Below, one piece after another: positions 37,301-50,110 of a DNA stretch of 64,000 nucleotides. Made by a program: the position numbers and the translations under genes. Numbering within the stretch: the stretch's first letter is position 1; each line of letters starts with the position of its first letter. Location of the stretch: NCBI RefSeq assembly GCF_000247815.1, contig NC_021678.1, positions 11,733,753-11,797,752 on the forward strand, read 5' to 3'. Origin of the DNA: Ficedula albicollis. Taxonomy: Eukaryota > Chordata > Aves > Passeriformes > Muscicapidae. The notes beneath the pieces are model-generated. The model made no database searches. It was not told the origin of the DNA and saw only the letters and a program-made list of their open reading frames with translations.

Positions 37301-39585
37301 CAGCACTTGAAAGATAGGAAATTTAAAGGGTTGACTCCTCTAATTCTTCCTTGTTTGGAAACCCAAGACACCCTGTGACATGTAAAGGTTTTTATCCATC
37401 TTGAACTCATCACTGGAAAAGTGCTTTTAGTCTGTATGTGTGGTTTTAGTAATGTTTTTTTTGAATGGCTGTATTTTAGTTTTGTTACTAATTGCCAAAG
37501 CCCTGCCTCATTTGTGGGGCCCTGATGAAGAGTGCACGTGGTGTGAAGCTCCCAGAGCTGGAGAAGGTGGGAAGGGCATGCTGCCCCAGAGACAGCTGCA
37601 CAACACACTCCTTATTTCTCCATGAGAATTTCCAAATGTACCAAAGTTCGTATGTTTGCAAGTAATATTCTATAAATGAAACCTATAAATCTGTAGAAAA
37701 CTTTATGAAGGAAGAGAAAACTACTCAGAGAAGGTAAAAAAGCTGACTAGAAACTTGGGGGTTCCCAACTAGCCATGGGTGACCAGAGCACTGGCCACAC
37801 TGACTGGCTGGTTGTGTGCAAAATTCCTGGGTAGCCAAGATGCCTGCTTGGAGGCAGAGAGAAGGGAAAAGTCAAAAGATGAAGAAGTTCTGAACCCCAA
37901 ATGTGTGTAAATGTTGCTGGAGTTCAGAAATAGACCCTGAAAACAGAAGAAATCAATTGCTAATATTCAAATCCTTGTGTTCTGTGTTTTATTTTCTATA
38001 CCTCTCTTTTCCTATAGCTATTTTCTGTCAAATCTTGAACTGAAGGTTTAATAAATAACAATTTGCTTTGATTCAGTGCCAGCCCCACTAGCCTGGCAGA
38101 ATAATACAGAGAGAAGCACAACCTGCAGGCAGCCTGGTGCCCACAGGGGCACTTGGGCAGTGCTTGGGAAGATGCCCTTGCCCTCTGCAGAATCCCAGAC
38201 CAGGCTTTTTTGTCATCCTTTAGAGAAGAGCTCCTTGGACACAGGCATCCCAGCCATAAGGAGGTGTGACAGTAAAGCACAACAGATAAAATCCAAAGCC
38301 TTTGGGGTTTGTCACTCATTTATGTATTGATTAGAAAGTAAGTGGGGGGCTGACTGCAGCATAACAATTCACTTGCCTTCTAAAATTACACATGTATTTG
38401 AACTTGTTCCTTAAAACTTAATGAGATGCTCAACTTCAGTGCAGCTGAAACCTCAGCACATGGAGCTTGTTGGCTATCAACTGTTTTATCCAGATGAAGG
38501 GCAGATACAGCTCCTATTTTTGCCCTGCAAACCAGTGCTGTGCTGGGAAGGAAGTTGTACAGATTTCACTGATTTCAGGTGAGCCCAGCTGGGTGGCTGC
38601 TCCTTGGGGATGCTGTCACACACCCAGGACGAGATGGAAAGGACACATGGAATGTTGGCAATTCCTGAGAAACTCTACCTGCTGCCTCCAAAACCAGCCC
38701 AGGGATTCACCTATGAGCTGGAAAACCTCTCTGTCATGCACCCAGCATGATTCTACAAATCCCCAGGACCGTGCCAGCAGCTTGTGCTGCTGCTGGGGGC
38801 TGCAGTGCTCCATGCCAGCTGCATTTCCATCCCTCCTTGGTATCATGGGACATCCTGCACCACCAACTGCATCCATCACTCACTGCTGCACTGGCAGTGA
38901 GCCTCTTTGGGGGGATTTCTGTGTTCACTGAGGCCTTTTTTATACAGGTCCAGAAGGATCCTTGGTAAAATCAAGCATCTGAACTATGTCAGTGCTGCAT
39001 GGTAATTTCTGAAGGCTCTCTCTGTGCTGCCTGTCATATTTCTCCAGAGGACTTTTGCCAGATGGCTGTACATGGCTGTGGTGTTACTGAGAGCTAAATG
39101 AAGACTTCATGCAGAAGCCCCTTAAAAAAGCTCATGTATTTAATTTGCCAGAAAAACAATGATTTTCAAGCTGAACCCAAGTTTTAAAGATGAATCTGGA
39201 CTTTTCTCAATATATTAGAGCTTAGAGTTCTATTTTCTGAAACACAAGCAGGGGCTGGTGGTTGAGTACTGCAGCTACACTGACAGGCTGCCTGGCTTAC
39301 ACCAGGATAACATCCATCATTTTGTAGGGCTGACAGGAGCTGAGGGCACCCCTGCAGCCTGAGGTGCAGCCAAGGCTGAGCACGCTGCTTTCTCCATCCC
39401 TTCAGCTGTCTGCTGGCCAAGCAAAGAGATCCAGCAGGGAACTCAGGGTACAAGTTCAAGCTCTCCTGTGCTGTGGAAAGGAGGAGAGGGAAATCTGTGT
39501 GCTGCAGACTGGCAGAGCACCAGGATTTACCTCTTGTATCTGATCACCCTCCCAGTGAGGCAGCAGGAAGGTGGCTGGAAGCATA

Positions 39586-39733
39586 GCATCCCTGGAACAC
39601 AGCACAGCACCCCTGGAACACAGCACAGCATCCCTGGAACACAGCACCCCTGGAACACAGCACAGCACCCCTGGAACACAGCACAGCACCCCTGCAACAC
39701 AACACCCCTGGAACACAGCACAGCACCCCTGGA
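39586..39733. repeat. 21-bp minisatellite, block A
   Basis: About eight units of the 21-mer TCCCTGGAACACAGCACAGCA or its C-starting variant, mixed with 16-bp units that lack the second CAGCA. The same repeat reappears at 40109. Because 21 is a multiple of three, open frames run through it on both strands (Cys/Val-rich on the minus strand). They are not genes. Confidence 0.95.
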
Positions 39734-40108
39734 TCTGATCAGTTAAGGAACCCTGTCAAAAGGTGAAGAACAAATAGCAAGACATCATGGAATTATTTTA
39801 TTTAAGGAGGTATACACTGCATTGCTAATCCTCTACACCATGTACTTACAAACAAATAGGAAAACGTTATTTTAGGTTAAAAGGAAATAAAAGAATGTGT
39901 TTTTTAAAATACTTCCACATTTTGAGATGCTTCAGGAATTATCATTCAGTATGTTTTCCAAAATAATTAAGTGATTAAATGAAGAGACCGCTAAAAATAT
40001 AATGAGAGTAAGAGTAAAGAGGTGGTCACTGTTCCAAAGACAGTAGAAGGATACACATGAATGGAGCCACAGCTCCATGACCAAGAGGAATCGACCAAAA
40101 CACTAAGT
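39734..40108. other. AT-rich spacer between two blocks of the same minisatellite
   Basis: About 375 bases without the 21-mer and without recognisable features separate the two blocks. It may be unrelated sequence inserted into, or retained between, two expansions. Confidence 0.7.
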
Positions 40109-40415
40109 AACACAGCACAGCACCCCTGTAACACAGCACAGCATCCCTGGAACACAGCACAACACCCCTGGAGCACAGCACAGCATCCCTGGAACACAGC
40201 ACAGCACCCCTGGAACACAGCACAGCATCCCTGGAACACAGCACAGCACCCCTGGAACACAGCACAGCATCCCTGGAACACAGCACAGCACCCCTGGAAC
40301 ACAGCACAGCATCCCTGGAACACAGCACCCCTGGAACACAGCACAGCACCCCTGGAACACAGCACAGCATCTCTGGAACACAGCACCCCTGGAGCACAGC
40401 ACAGCACCCCTGGCA
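40109..40415. repeat. 21-bp minisatellite, block B with 42-bp higher-order pattern
   Basis: About fourteen units of the block A 21-mer. In the middle, units starting CCCC and TCCC strictly alternate, so the real repeating period there is 42 bp. Two 16-bp short units occur near the right end. Higher-order alternation implies amplification by dimer steps. Confidence 0.95.
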
Positions 40416-43400
40416 GCAGGTGAGCATTTGCCCAGCACCCTGCAGGGTTCTGCTGGGTCCCTGCAGTCCCCACCAACAAGGGCTCAGTCCCCAGGGTGTC
40501 CCTCTCTGCTGGCACTGATGTGGCACTGGCAAGATGAGGACTCTGCTCTGGGCACCTGGCCAAAGCAAAATCCTCTCCCATTCTGCTTTTGCTTGGCTCT
40601 TCTTTTAGTAGATGGTTTCCACTCCCAAAGGGCCTTATGGTATGAATAAGGAGTGCTCTGTGGTTGAGCACCTACAGCTCTGACAAAGACCAGATTGCCA
40701 CCACAGTTATTTCCTCTTGTATGTAAAAAGGGGAACTGTGGGATCACACACACCTCTGGGCAGAAATAGCTGACAAATACCAACTTTTTCATAGCAAAAA
40801 ATGCTGCTAATGGCATTTGGACACCTCTTTAATGTGTTAAACTACTAATTTCAAATACTGACCTCTGATGTGAAACATATTTTTAGCTGCAGGAATTGGG
40901 GTGTTTTGGGAAGATTTACCTTCATAAATAACCCCCTGGCTTAGATGCTGACTTCAGTTTTACAGCTGCCACCCCACTCCCTGAGCTCAAGGACAAGATC
41001 AAACCATGGCTCTGCTCACTGCTCAGCTACTTGGGCAACACAAACACACACAAATTAACATCTCTGGACATTTCCAGGAGCAATGGAAACTAATAATTCT
41101 TTTGGACAGGATGGATTTCCTGCTGAATTTAATAACAACAGTTGGAGACAACTGTCTGGATACTTGCTGCTTCAAGATAAAGAGCCAGTTAAAAAACTGT
41201 AGTGATTTTCCTTGCAGAAAATTGGTGTGTGACAGCCAGACATGTACTTTATTTCTACTCATGAGTGTGTATATTTATAGAACCCCCACCAGAAAAATGC
41301 TTAAGATGAAGGAATAAAACTCAAGACATCCCACTATCAGCAAGCTTGCTTTTAATGAGGTTTTCAAAGCTATACAATTTCAGTGCTCTGGGTAAAGGCT
41401 TTCACAAGGTCTGTGTTTGGCACCCATTTCCCTTTGAATTCAGATGAAGCTGGGAGACTAACTCCCTTCAGGACCTTTCAAACTGCCAGGTTTTGTCTGC
41501 AGTGGTGTAATAAAAGCACAAGTGGAGAGAAAGAGAAAGAAGGGGAGAGAGAGGGAGAAACTCCTCTGAGAACAGACTGAGAACAAGAGCAGAAAGAAAT
41601 GATAAGGAGTGCTGGGAAGCCAAGATTCACATCAGGAAAGGGGGGTTTAACTGCAGCCAGAGGCCAAAATGGAGCATTAAAGCATCTATTGTGACAGCTC
41701 ATATGCTACAAGTCATTATATTGCAGCCAGTGACTCTTATATTATATAGCATAATAACTCTTCCAGCACATCTTCAAAGAGAGGCACTCATCCTCATTTC
41801 CTATAATAATTTGCACACCTCAGATTCCAGGTGTGTCTTTTTGTGCTTTCATACAGTAAATTCAGTACCTGGCAATTTTTTCCCACCTATATGATGTCAC
41901 TCTCAGATATTTCTTCCCCTCCCTCCCATTTTATTTTCCTTTGAGCTAAAGAGTCTCTTTAAGTCATTTTATTTTTCTCCAAATAATTTCTGCTGCTCTT
42001 TCCTGTCATCTGCCTAATTTTTCAACAGATTTTTGAAAGCAGTCTCTGAACCACAAAGAGCATACCTTTGTCTCTCCGGCTTAAAATTCTCCTCTTTCTG
42101 CTTCCTGTTCCCAGGAATTGCAGTGGCCCTTTTGCCCCAGCACCATAATGGAAGCTCATGCTGGGTTTTGACTCCACAGCAACCCTTAACTTCTTTGGAT
42201 GAGCAGATTTTAGGATGCTATGCTCACTCTGTATGTGCTGCCTCCATGCTTGCAGAAGTACAGCTTTGCTGCTGTATAAAAAACTCTCATTATTGTCCTG
42301 GATTTTCCTGCCGTCATAATTACCTGTTCGTCATCATTCTGTATGTAGGTTTTATTTTTTATCAGCAGTGATTTTATCTTGGTATTGACGAAAAGAACTG
42401 CTTGGGAATTGGTTAAGATGTGGTAATCCCTGTAAAATGCCTCAGTGCACAACCCCTGTAGGTCCCAGCAGTCCTGGGGCAGGGATGCTTCAGCCTGTGC
42501 AAACCTCAGCATCACCCAGGGTGGAGGTCATTTCCCTGGAACACAGCCATATTTTGGGTGGGTGTGAGGGCCAGACAAGCCCATCTAGTCCTGGATGAGT
42601 GACAAGTATGAGTTCATCAGGAGAGACTGCAGTTACAGCCCAGCCTTCCCTCTCTGCTGAGACAAAGTCCAGCAGCACGATGTGCTCTGACACAAATGAG
42701 CTGGCTTCACCTAGGAAAGCTTCTAAAGACTAATGGTGCTTGAGGGAAAGCATAGCTTGAAGGAATTAAACTTGATTCCAATCTGATCACAACCCAAAGT
42801 GAAAATTAATTCCATTTTAAATACTAGATTTCTTATTATTTCTTATTATTTCTTTTTAGTTACTGAAGCAGAGTCTGAGTTGGATTGTCATCTCACCCAC
42901 TAGAATCAGAGTGCTTTTACAGCTCTTTTTTATCTGACAAGGATTACTTTACTTGCCCATTGAACTATCTTGGGCTGCTCCTCTGCTGGAGCAGACTGTG
43001 GAGAAGAAAAAAAAAAAAAGAAAAAAAAGCCCTAGCACAGGCTGGCAGAGAACCCAAATAACAGACCAGCACATTTTGCTCAAAAGCCAATACTTTTGCC
43101 CGGTCATTTAGAGGCACCTTTGCCAAATTACAAACCCTTCAGAAAAACTGTGAGTCTTTGGTACAAAAGGGTATCACAAAATGAGCTCAAGAGAAAACGT
43201 TGGTATTACAAATCAAGGCTTATAGGTGTCATTTCATCCACTTCAAACCCTTCACTTTGCTTTACAAAACCCATGCAGCAATTCAGTCATATCTGTCAGT
43301 GGCTGCTTTCAGTTGAAGCCACTCATCCACCAGTAGAGATTTCTATCCCACTCATTTACCACTAGAGAATCCTCTCTGAAGGGTCTCACAAAATGAGCTC

Positions 43401-45402
43401 AAGAGAAAACATTGGTATTACAAATCAAGGCTTATAGGTGTCATTTCATCCACTTCAAACCCTTCACTTTGCTTTACAAAACCCATGCAGCAATTCAGTC
43501 ATATCTGTCAGTGGCTGCTTTCAGTTGAAGCCACTCATCCACCAGTAGAGATTTCTATCCCACTCATTTACCACTAGAGAATCCTCTCTGTCCTTATTCA
43601 TTTTTCACTAAAGATTCCATCTCTCCTCAGAACAGCCCTGCATCAGCCTGGAGACAAAGCCAGCAGCAGGATATCTGCAGGAAGAGCTGGCCAGTCCCTC
43701 TCACCTCCTCAAAGCCTGACACTTACCCCAGTGTCTTAGCACAGGAAAAAATGACAATATAGAGCAGTGTGGAGCTGCAGCTCCTCTGAGCAAACCCTCC
43801 ACGGGAGCTGTGAACACAAAAACCAGCCACGCTCTGCGCAGTCCTGGCTCTCCTGCTGAGGCTGTGGCTGTGCCAGGTGCAGCAGAGGCTGTCACAGCCC
43901 CTCCCAGGTCTTGGGGGAGCTGCCACCAAGAGCAGGAGCCAGGGGACACAACCCCATGGCCCAAGGCTTGTCTGATGCAGCAGCTCGTGGGCAGAGCCCA
44001 GCAGGCAGAGCACCAGGCTGGTGTTACCCTTAGAGCCCAGCACAGGCAGCTCCTGCTTTGGCCACGCTGCAGCCTGGAGCTTGGCTAACCCCTGGCAGCT
44101 ACAGCAGGAGCACAAAGCACAAGGAACAGCTCCCCAAAATGCCAAGTCAGCGGTTTTCTTATCAGAGGAGGCTGAAAAACAGGGCTCTGAAATACACTGG
44201 GAGAGTTTCCCACTAAACATCAACTGCTAGGCCTTTATTTATAACTTATAGAAGTAATCGTGTTTCAAATCTGTCCAAGGGAAAGAAAGGCTGCTTTGTG
44301 TTTTTTAATCTATGAATTTTGTTACCAGAAAAACTGCTATATTAAGCATGAATACTGATTTTTAAAAAGCAAAGCCAATAAAAATGATCTAGAGGACAAC
44401 ATTCCTTAATAGAGACCATACAGTACAAGGACAGGAGAAGGATAACATGGAAAAAAAAGTGATAGGAAATGGATACCTTTTACTGCCAGTTAGTCTTACA
44501 AACAGAACAAATCACATCAGTAGAACCTAAAATAAATACATATATACTTTCAAACTCAATATTGACCATATATGCTTGGGAAGAGTTTCAGGTGGCATTG
44601 GGTTTTAATCCTGAGACACTGCTAACCACACTGGGCATTTTGCCTCAAACAGTAGTGGGTAAGGAGTTACCCCATGAACCCAAAGCCTTTGTATGTCCAG
44701 GTGCAAGGATTTTTGTTCAGGGAGGAATCTAAGGGAGGAGAAATGAGAAGCTGTTTGCTGTTGTATTGGGCTTGGGTTAGTCTTAAACCTTAAAGACCAT
44801 TAGAGACCATTAGTTTTCAAAAGGTGCAGGGTTTGGATGCAACCATTCAGACATAGTTGGGCAGAAGTTTAGTCTAGGTCCATTTCCAGTTTTAATAAAC
44901 CAGTGGCAGTAATAAAGGACAAGGAACTTTAAAGTATGCAGGGCTAGGATATAACATTTTATAGTTCTTTCTGCAAGGCAGAAAGTTGATATCTCACTAA
45001 TGCATACTAGAGGTTGTTGGAGAGTTTCCTAAAATAAAGGACCTAGTTATTTTTTTGTTTTTATTCATTCTGCTCTATAGTCTGTGGTTTTGTTTTTCCA
45101 GTTTTCCATTGCTCTTTGCCAGGGAGCACACAATGCATGTAAAATACCCTCTGTCCTCCTTTATGCCAGTGGTCTGTTGGTATCAATGAAACCACCTCAG
45201 CGCTGGGACACTAAAACTGGGATGCCCCAGCTGTAAGACTATTGAAAAAAATTAAGAAATAACTGCTTATAAAATAAATGCTTCACCAGGAGGAGAGAGT
45301 CTTGTCCTAATAAGTAACACTGGATTTGAATTGGATAAAAAATTCGCTGATTATTGCAGGTCTGTATCAGCTTAAGGATCACAGCACATGGCCATAAGCC
45401 AG
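40416..45402. other. Intergenic region, no recognised gene
   Basis: It holds a purine-rich AGAG patch near 41.52-41.57 kb, A-rich tracts near 43.0 kb and the 212-bp duplication. The short open frames have no recognisable similarity to proteins. Nothing else can be supported. Confidence 0.6.
43169..43591. repeat. Two-copy tandem duplication, 212-bp unit
   Basis: Bases 43169-43380 recur at 43381-43591. Apart from the junction bases, the only change I noticed is AAACGTTGG versus AAACATTGG. Each copy ends CACTAGAGAATCCTCTCTG. Confidence 0.96.
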
Positions 45403-45635
45403 AGAATCATAGAATCAGAATGGTTTGGGTTGGAAGGGACCTCAAAGACCATCTGGTTCCAAACCCCCAGCCAAGGGCAGGAACACCTTCCACTTGACCA
45501 GGTTGCTCAGGGCCCCATCCAGCTTTGCCTTGAACATCTTCAAAGATGGAGCATCCACAGCTTCTCAGGACAGCCTGGTCCAGTGCCTCACCACACTCAC
45601 AGTGACATTCCAAGTCATTTTTCCTGGTGTTTTTC
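45403..45635 (-). mobile_element. CR1 LINE fragment, 3' end (5'-truncated)
   Basis: Read on the + strand it starts AGAATCATAGAATCAGAATGG and continues GGTTGGAAGGGACCTC, AAAGACCATCTGGTTCC, AACCCCC. This is the reverse complement of the terminal part of avian CR1, whose 3' end is the ATTCTATGATTCT repeat. The element is therefore on the minus strand with its 3' end at 45403. It carries only a short remnant of the ORF2 end and 3'UTR, as most CR1 copies do. The right boundary is approximate. Confidence 0.93.
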
Positions 45636-48600
45636 CTCCTTTGGGACCACTGCCATTTCCCAGCACATCCCACATACATGACTAGACAGGAGGGAATGAG
45701 CTGGAGGCACCTGGAGAGGGGAGAGAATCCACCTCAGCACTGTGATCAGCAGGAAACTGGCTCACCAGGTGAATGATGTCAAATAAAGACAAGATCAGAG
45801 CTGGTTTATCTTCCAACTCATATTTCTGCCAGGTTTTGAGAGAACAACTTAAGAATACATGTTGTAGCTGTAACTCTGACACCGGAATACTGAAATAATA
45901 AAACAGGGGAAAATTCAGGATAATGAATTACATCAGCAGAACAGGAACAATTTGGGGTTTTGTTAAGCCCAGGACCTTAGTCAGCAATGACACACTTGGG
46001 CAATATTATTTTAACCCTTTGACTCCTTGATACAGAGTTCAGCCTGCTCTTTGAGGGGCCCTGCTCTCAAAGAACAACAGAGTACAAACCTGTGTTATCT
46101 GCAGGCTGTAAGTAGCCATTGAAAAACTCTCAGCCTCTGAGGAAGCAGCTCCTGGAAAGGTGGAATGGGCCATGCTCCAAATGTCGCAAAAGGGAGTAAA
46201 GAAGGAACTGAGTTCTCTTAGGTGGGATAACAGTGTCTGCAAAACCCCACCAAAAGCAAGGCAGAGCTCTCACACTTAAGTTTAAGTCCCATTGAAAGGC
46301 TTAGGAGGCAATGCTGGCACACACTCACCACTGCAGAGGACTGTCAGCTGCATGGGAGTCACCAGCTCCCAGAGTAATCCCAGCCATACTGGAAGATTCT
46401 CATCCCCATGCCTTCCTCCCAGCCCCAGCGGGCAGAAAAAGGGAAAGGCTTCCCCCAGATCTGCAGAGCCCCTCACTGCAGGCAAACAGGATAGCTGAGG
46501 GTCAGGCAGAGTGAGGATAGCAGTGAGCCAGCCCTGGCAGGAGGAATGGGGATGAGAAGCTTCAGAGCCCTGCAGTGTTGCTGTGTGCTCTGCTCGTGTC
46601 TCCTCTGCAGCTGCAGGCTCAGATACCCAGCTGATCTCCAGGCTAATGCATCACTGCTCTCGCTTTTTAATTTTTATGAAGTACATTTAGGTTTATCTCT
46701 ATTTATTTTTCTTAAATAATGTGTCAGCTCTTCTCCTATGGGTATATCTTCTTCTATATTCTAATGTACTGTGTCCATACTGGACCCTCAGTTTCCAAGT
46801 TTGTTTCACTGACCCACCTGGCACTCTGGTGTATGTTACTGCAGCTTTGTTTCTTTTCAATCTGACACCCTTGCTCTTTCAATTGGGTTTTGAGTTTAGA
46901 AAGCAATGACACAGAAAGCAGAAGGAAAATGTTATTTTCCCCCCCACAATGCAGGATGCTGCTGATGAGCCTCAGGTGTGACATTGGCAGCAAAGGACAT
47001 TTCCTCCTGTGCTGCTGGTGGGTGGAGGTGCCCCCCACCACTCCACTCCTCAGACATCCTCTGAAACAGCTTTGGAAGGAGATGACATAAACTTCATCAA
47101 CTGAGGCAAGTAACAAATAGGAGTTAAAATATCATCAACATCTGGGAAGTGCTGCTGTGCTCTCCACACCAAGGTAACCAGCCCCTGCCTCCCTCTGCCT
47201 CCTCAACCTTTGTCAGGAGTCAGATCATAACAGCAGAGAGAAGCATTAGCTGCAAACTGCAAAAGTCACATTTCTGAGCATGGCCAAGAAGGGGGGTTGT
47301 ACAAACAACAAGAGGCTGGCCAGGGCTTTGGGTTTGCATTCAGCAGGACCCCACAGGAAGGGCATGTCAGCCAGCTGTCAGGGCTCAGTTTGGCCGTCCT
47401 CTCTTGTGGATTGTGTGCTGAACCAGATGCAGTTTTATAACTCTGCTTAAGGCGATGTGGGCCAGGATGGTTTCTGGAAAATTATTTCATATTACTGTGA
47501 AGAGAAAAAACCATTTCCTTTCATTTCGTCATGAAGGGAATGGTGCTGAAAAGGTGGAGAAGAGTGAGATGTAATTGTCTTGCTCACTGTTCCACATCAG
47601 TTTCCATGCTTTTTGTAACTAACCATCATACAATCCTCTAGTTCACTGCAGAAATGAAGTCATTCTTACAACTAAAAGAAATATCTAGCTTTCCTTTTTT
47701 TTGCACTCCTTCATCTGTGCATATAAATACTATATTCCAAAATCCAGGGGCATTAAACCACTTTTCCTATTAGTTTCAAAACAACAGCCAAAGAAGCAGA
47801 ATGAGTAAAAGCACTAGAAAAATGAACTGCTCTGCCTTGACCCAACATGACATGGTGAGCCCAAAAAGTATTCTCTAGCAGCAGCCACCCCAGAGATAGC
47901 CAATCCACTGGTGATCTCCCATTTGGTGTCTTCAAGTCTTCAAGCTCTGTGTGATCCTGCTCACCTTGCAGTCAAAGGAAAGCACTTTGAGTAGATGCTT
48001 TTTTTCCTCCATATATTAAATCTTTGCACCTTTTTTAGCTCCAGTGACTCGGGATTGATGCTTTCAGGCAGAAAACCACCTTCACACAGAGGGGAGCATG
48101 CCTGCAGCCCAAAGGGATGTGGGAGCACAGCTCAGAGCCAGGGCAGCTGCATCCACTTTTGCCCCCCAAAGATGTGCCAGTGACAAGAGCCAAGAGCTGC
48201 AGCTGTGCCAGGAAACTCCTGCAGGGGCTGAAGGCACCTGAGCCCCACAGGGCACAGCTCCTGCAGGAGGGGCACAGACTGGCGATGGTCAGCAGACACT
48301 GTGCATCAGGGAGCTCAGTTTCTCAGCAGCATGTGCATTTCCCTGGCAGGTTGACTGGAAAGAAGGTGGATTAAGATATGATTTAGGCAGTCAAAGGAAT
48401 GGTGTGCTCTTGCTGCAGACTGGGGGAGTTACTTCAGTACAGGGCAAGTCCAGCTGGATATCAGAGTGCATCAGCAGACATCCCAGTGCCCCAGGAAAGA
48501 ACAAGCAGCACACGTGTTCACCATTCCCTGTGACAGCCCTGCAACCTTAACACCCTCCTGAGCACAGGCAATGCCTGGTCCCAGCACCAGCTCATGGCTG

Positions 48601-49119
48601 GGGAAGGACAGCAGCAATGGCCACAGCCCGCACCTCCCATCTCCCCTGCAGCAGCACCTGCAGCTATCCATCCATCTATCATCCATCCATCCATCCCTGC
48701 ATTCAGAACCCTCAGAGCCGCCCAGCTGCTGCTGCTGTGAGCGCTGCTCCGCCGTGGGGCAGGACATCCAAGCTCTCAGAGCCCAGCTGAGCACAGCTCC
48801 TCCTCACAGGGCACCACCAAGCCCTGCTGCACCCCGGGCAGACAAGAGCACAGGTTCTAGCAGAGCTGAAGTGCAGCTTCTCCAGGTCTCTGCTGCGCGG
48901 GGAGGCAGTGGGTGCCTCAGGGACACCACAGCAGAGCCAAGGCACAGCTCCCTCCCTGCCTCTCCGGCTTGACATCACCGCTGTGCGAGGGGAGAGAGGG
49001 CAGTGCAAGCAGGGAGTAAGCAGGGAGCCATCCAAGCCAAAGGATATTTTTTCAGGCGGCTTCCAAGCAGGAACTGCTTGACCTGGAGCACGCACACTGT
49101 GCCCTGCAAAATGTGCCCC
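45636..49119. other. Intergenic region, no recognised gene
   Basis: AT-rich at first, becoming GC-richer after about 48.0 kb. A tetranucleotide tract occurs at 48665. No coding region is recognised. Confidence 0.6.
48665..48697. repeat. ATCC tetranucleotide microsatellite
   Basis: About eight imperfect ATCC units with ATCT and ATC interruptions. Confidence 0.85.
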
Positions 49120-50110
49120 AGCTGTTAATGCGAGGTTCCTGCACGGAGCCGAGAGGAATCTCCTGTCAGCCCCGGTGAATAGCCAAGGCTGCCGACACCC
49201 CGCGGGCAGCCACGGGCATTGTTCGGCGGGGCTCGGGCAGCCCGGTGCTCGCATCCCGCAGTGACCCAGGGTTAGCGGGTCGCAGCTCGGCAGCGTCATG
49301 GGCAGCCCGGGGTGGGGGCCCTGCAGCAGGGCTGGGGTGCAGCTGTGCTGGCTCCAGCTGGGACCCTTCCGCCCTGCCCGGCCAGCCCTCCTTGCTGCCG
49401 CTGCTCTCCTCCCATGAGCTGCGCGCTCCCTGCCAAGCAGGACTCAGACCCGGGAATGCGAAGCTTGAGCTTCTGCAGTTTAGGCGAGGAAATGTTATTT
49501 TTAAAAATGCAGAAAAGCGTTTATAGGATCCTGGCAACATCAGCAAAGGATGTGCGAGGCTGCAAGGCTGAGACTGCGTGCTGGCATCCCCCAGCTTTTA
49601 ACGCACAGAATCACGCAGCTTTCCCAAAGGACACTTCGCACTTTGTTTGGCCTTGGCAACCATCAAGTTAATAGCAACGCTGCTTCCAAAAAAATAAAAT
49701 TCTAACCAAACACTGACTTTTGGCAGGGAAGGAAAACCCTAAGATACTGCATCATTTGGAGCACGCACTGTTTAGTACTAATGCAAAATTTATTGCTCTG
49801 GCAAATACTAAACATTAGCAGCTGCTGCCTCCTCCTCGCACTCCTCTGCATCTCCAAGGATCTCGTGTCAGCTGTGCCAGTGGTGGGGTCGAAGCAGAGA
49901 GTTCCCCCAGGGCCGGGAGCCGCGGCCAGGGCTCCTTCTCGGCCAGGGCTCCTCCTCGGCCGGTCCCGGCGGGACAGATGCTGCACATCCCTGACACACA
50001 CGGACACACATCCCTGACACACATCCCTGGCACATCGCCTTGGGCTGCTCCAGAGACACCAGCGGCACGGAAACCTCTCGGGAGGAAAGCGCAGCCAGCT
50101 GGGGATGAGG
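49120..50110. promoter_or_regulatory. Orphan intergenic CpG-rich segment
   Basis: CpG dinucleotides are frequent at 49138-49465 and 49865-50100, against rarity in the flanks, with a CpG-poor gap between. It lies over 4 kb from the probable PPIF 3' end and matches no recognised exon. Candidate roles are an unannotated or non-coding RNA promoter or an enhancer-type island. A small duplication of a GCCAGGGCTCCT segment and a CATCCCTGACACACA repeat occur near 49.93-50.03 kb. Confidence 0.5.

Larger units (their letters stand above)
27906..39585. other. Intergenic region between the two convergent genes, left part
   Basis: No coding sequence is recognised on either strand; open frames are short and lack family resemblance. 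The segment alternates AT-rich and GC-richer patches (for example 30.1-30.4, 31.0-31.3 and 35.5-35.9 kb, which are CAGC/CAGG-rich). It contains the 69-bp and 71-bp duplications. Nothing else could be named. Confidence 0.6.

Noticed and set aside
40109..40415. CRISPR-like regular array
   Set aside because: There are no unique spacers, units are directly adjacent, and the genome is eukaryotic.
39991..40671. 226-residue Cys/Val-rich open frame on the minus strand
   Set aside because: It is translation of the 21-bp minisatellite; all frames stay open because the unit is divisible by three and lacks stops.
45388..45685. Overlapping open frames of 86-97 residues
   Set aside because: They translate the CR1 3' end in wrong frames or on the antisense strand.
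48712..49299. 195-residue minus-strand open frame in the CpG-rich region
   Set aside because: GC-rich sequence has few stops; no family similarity or splice context supports coding.
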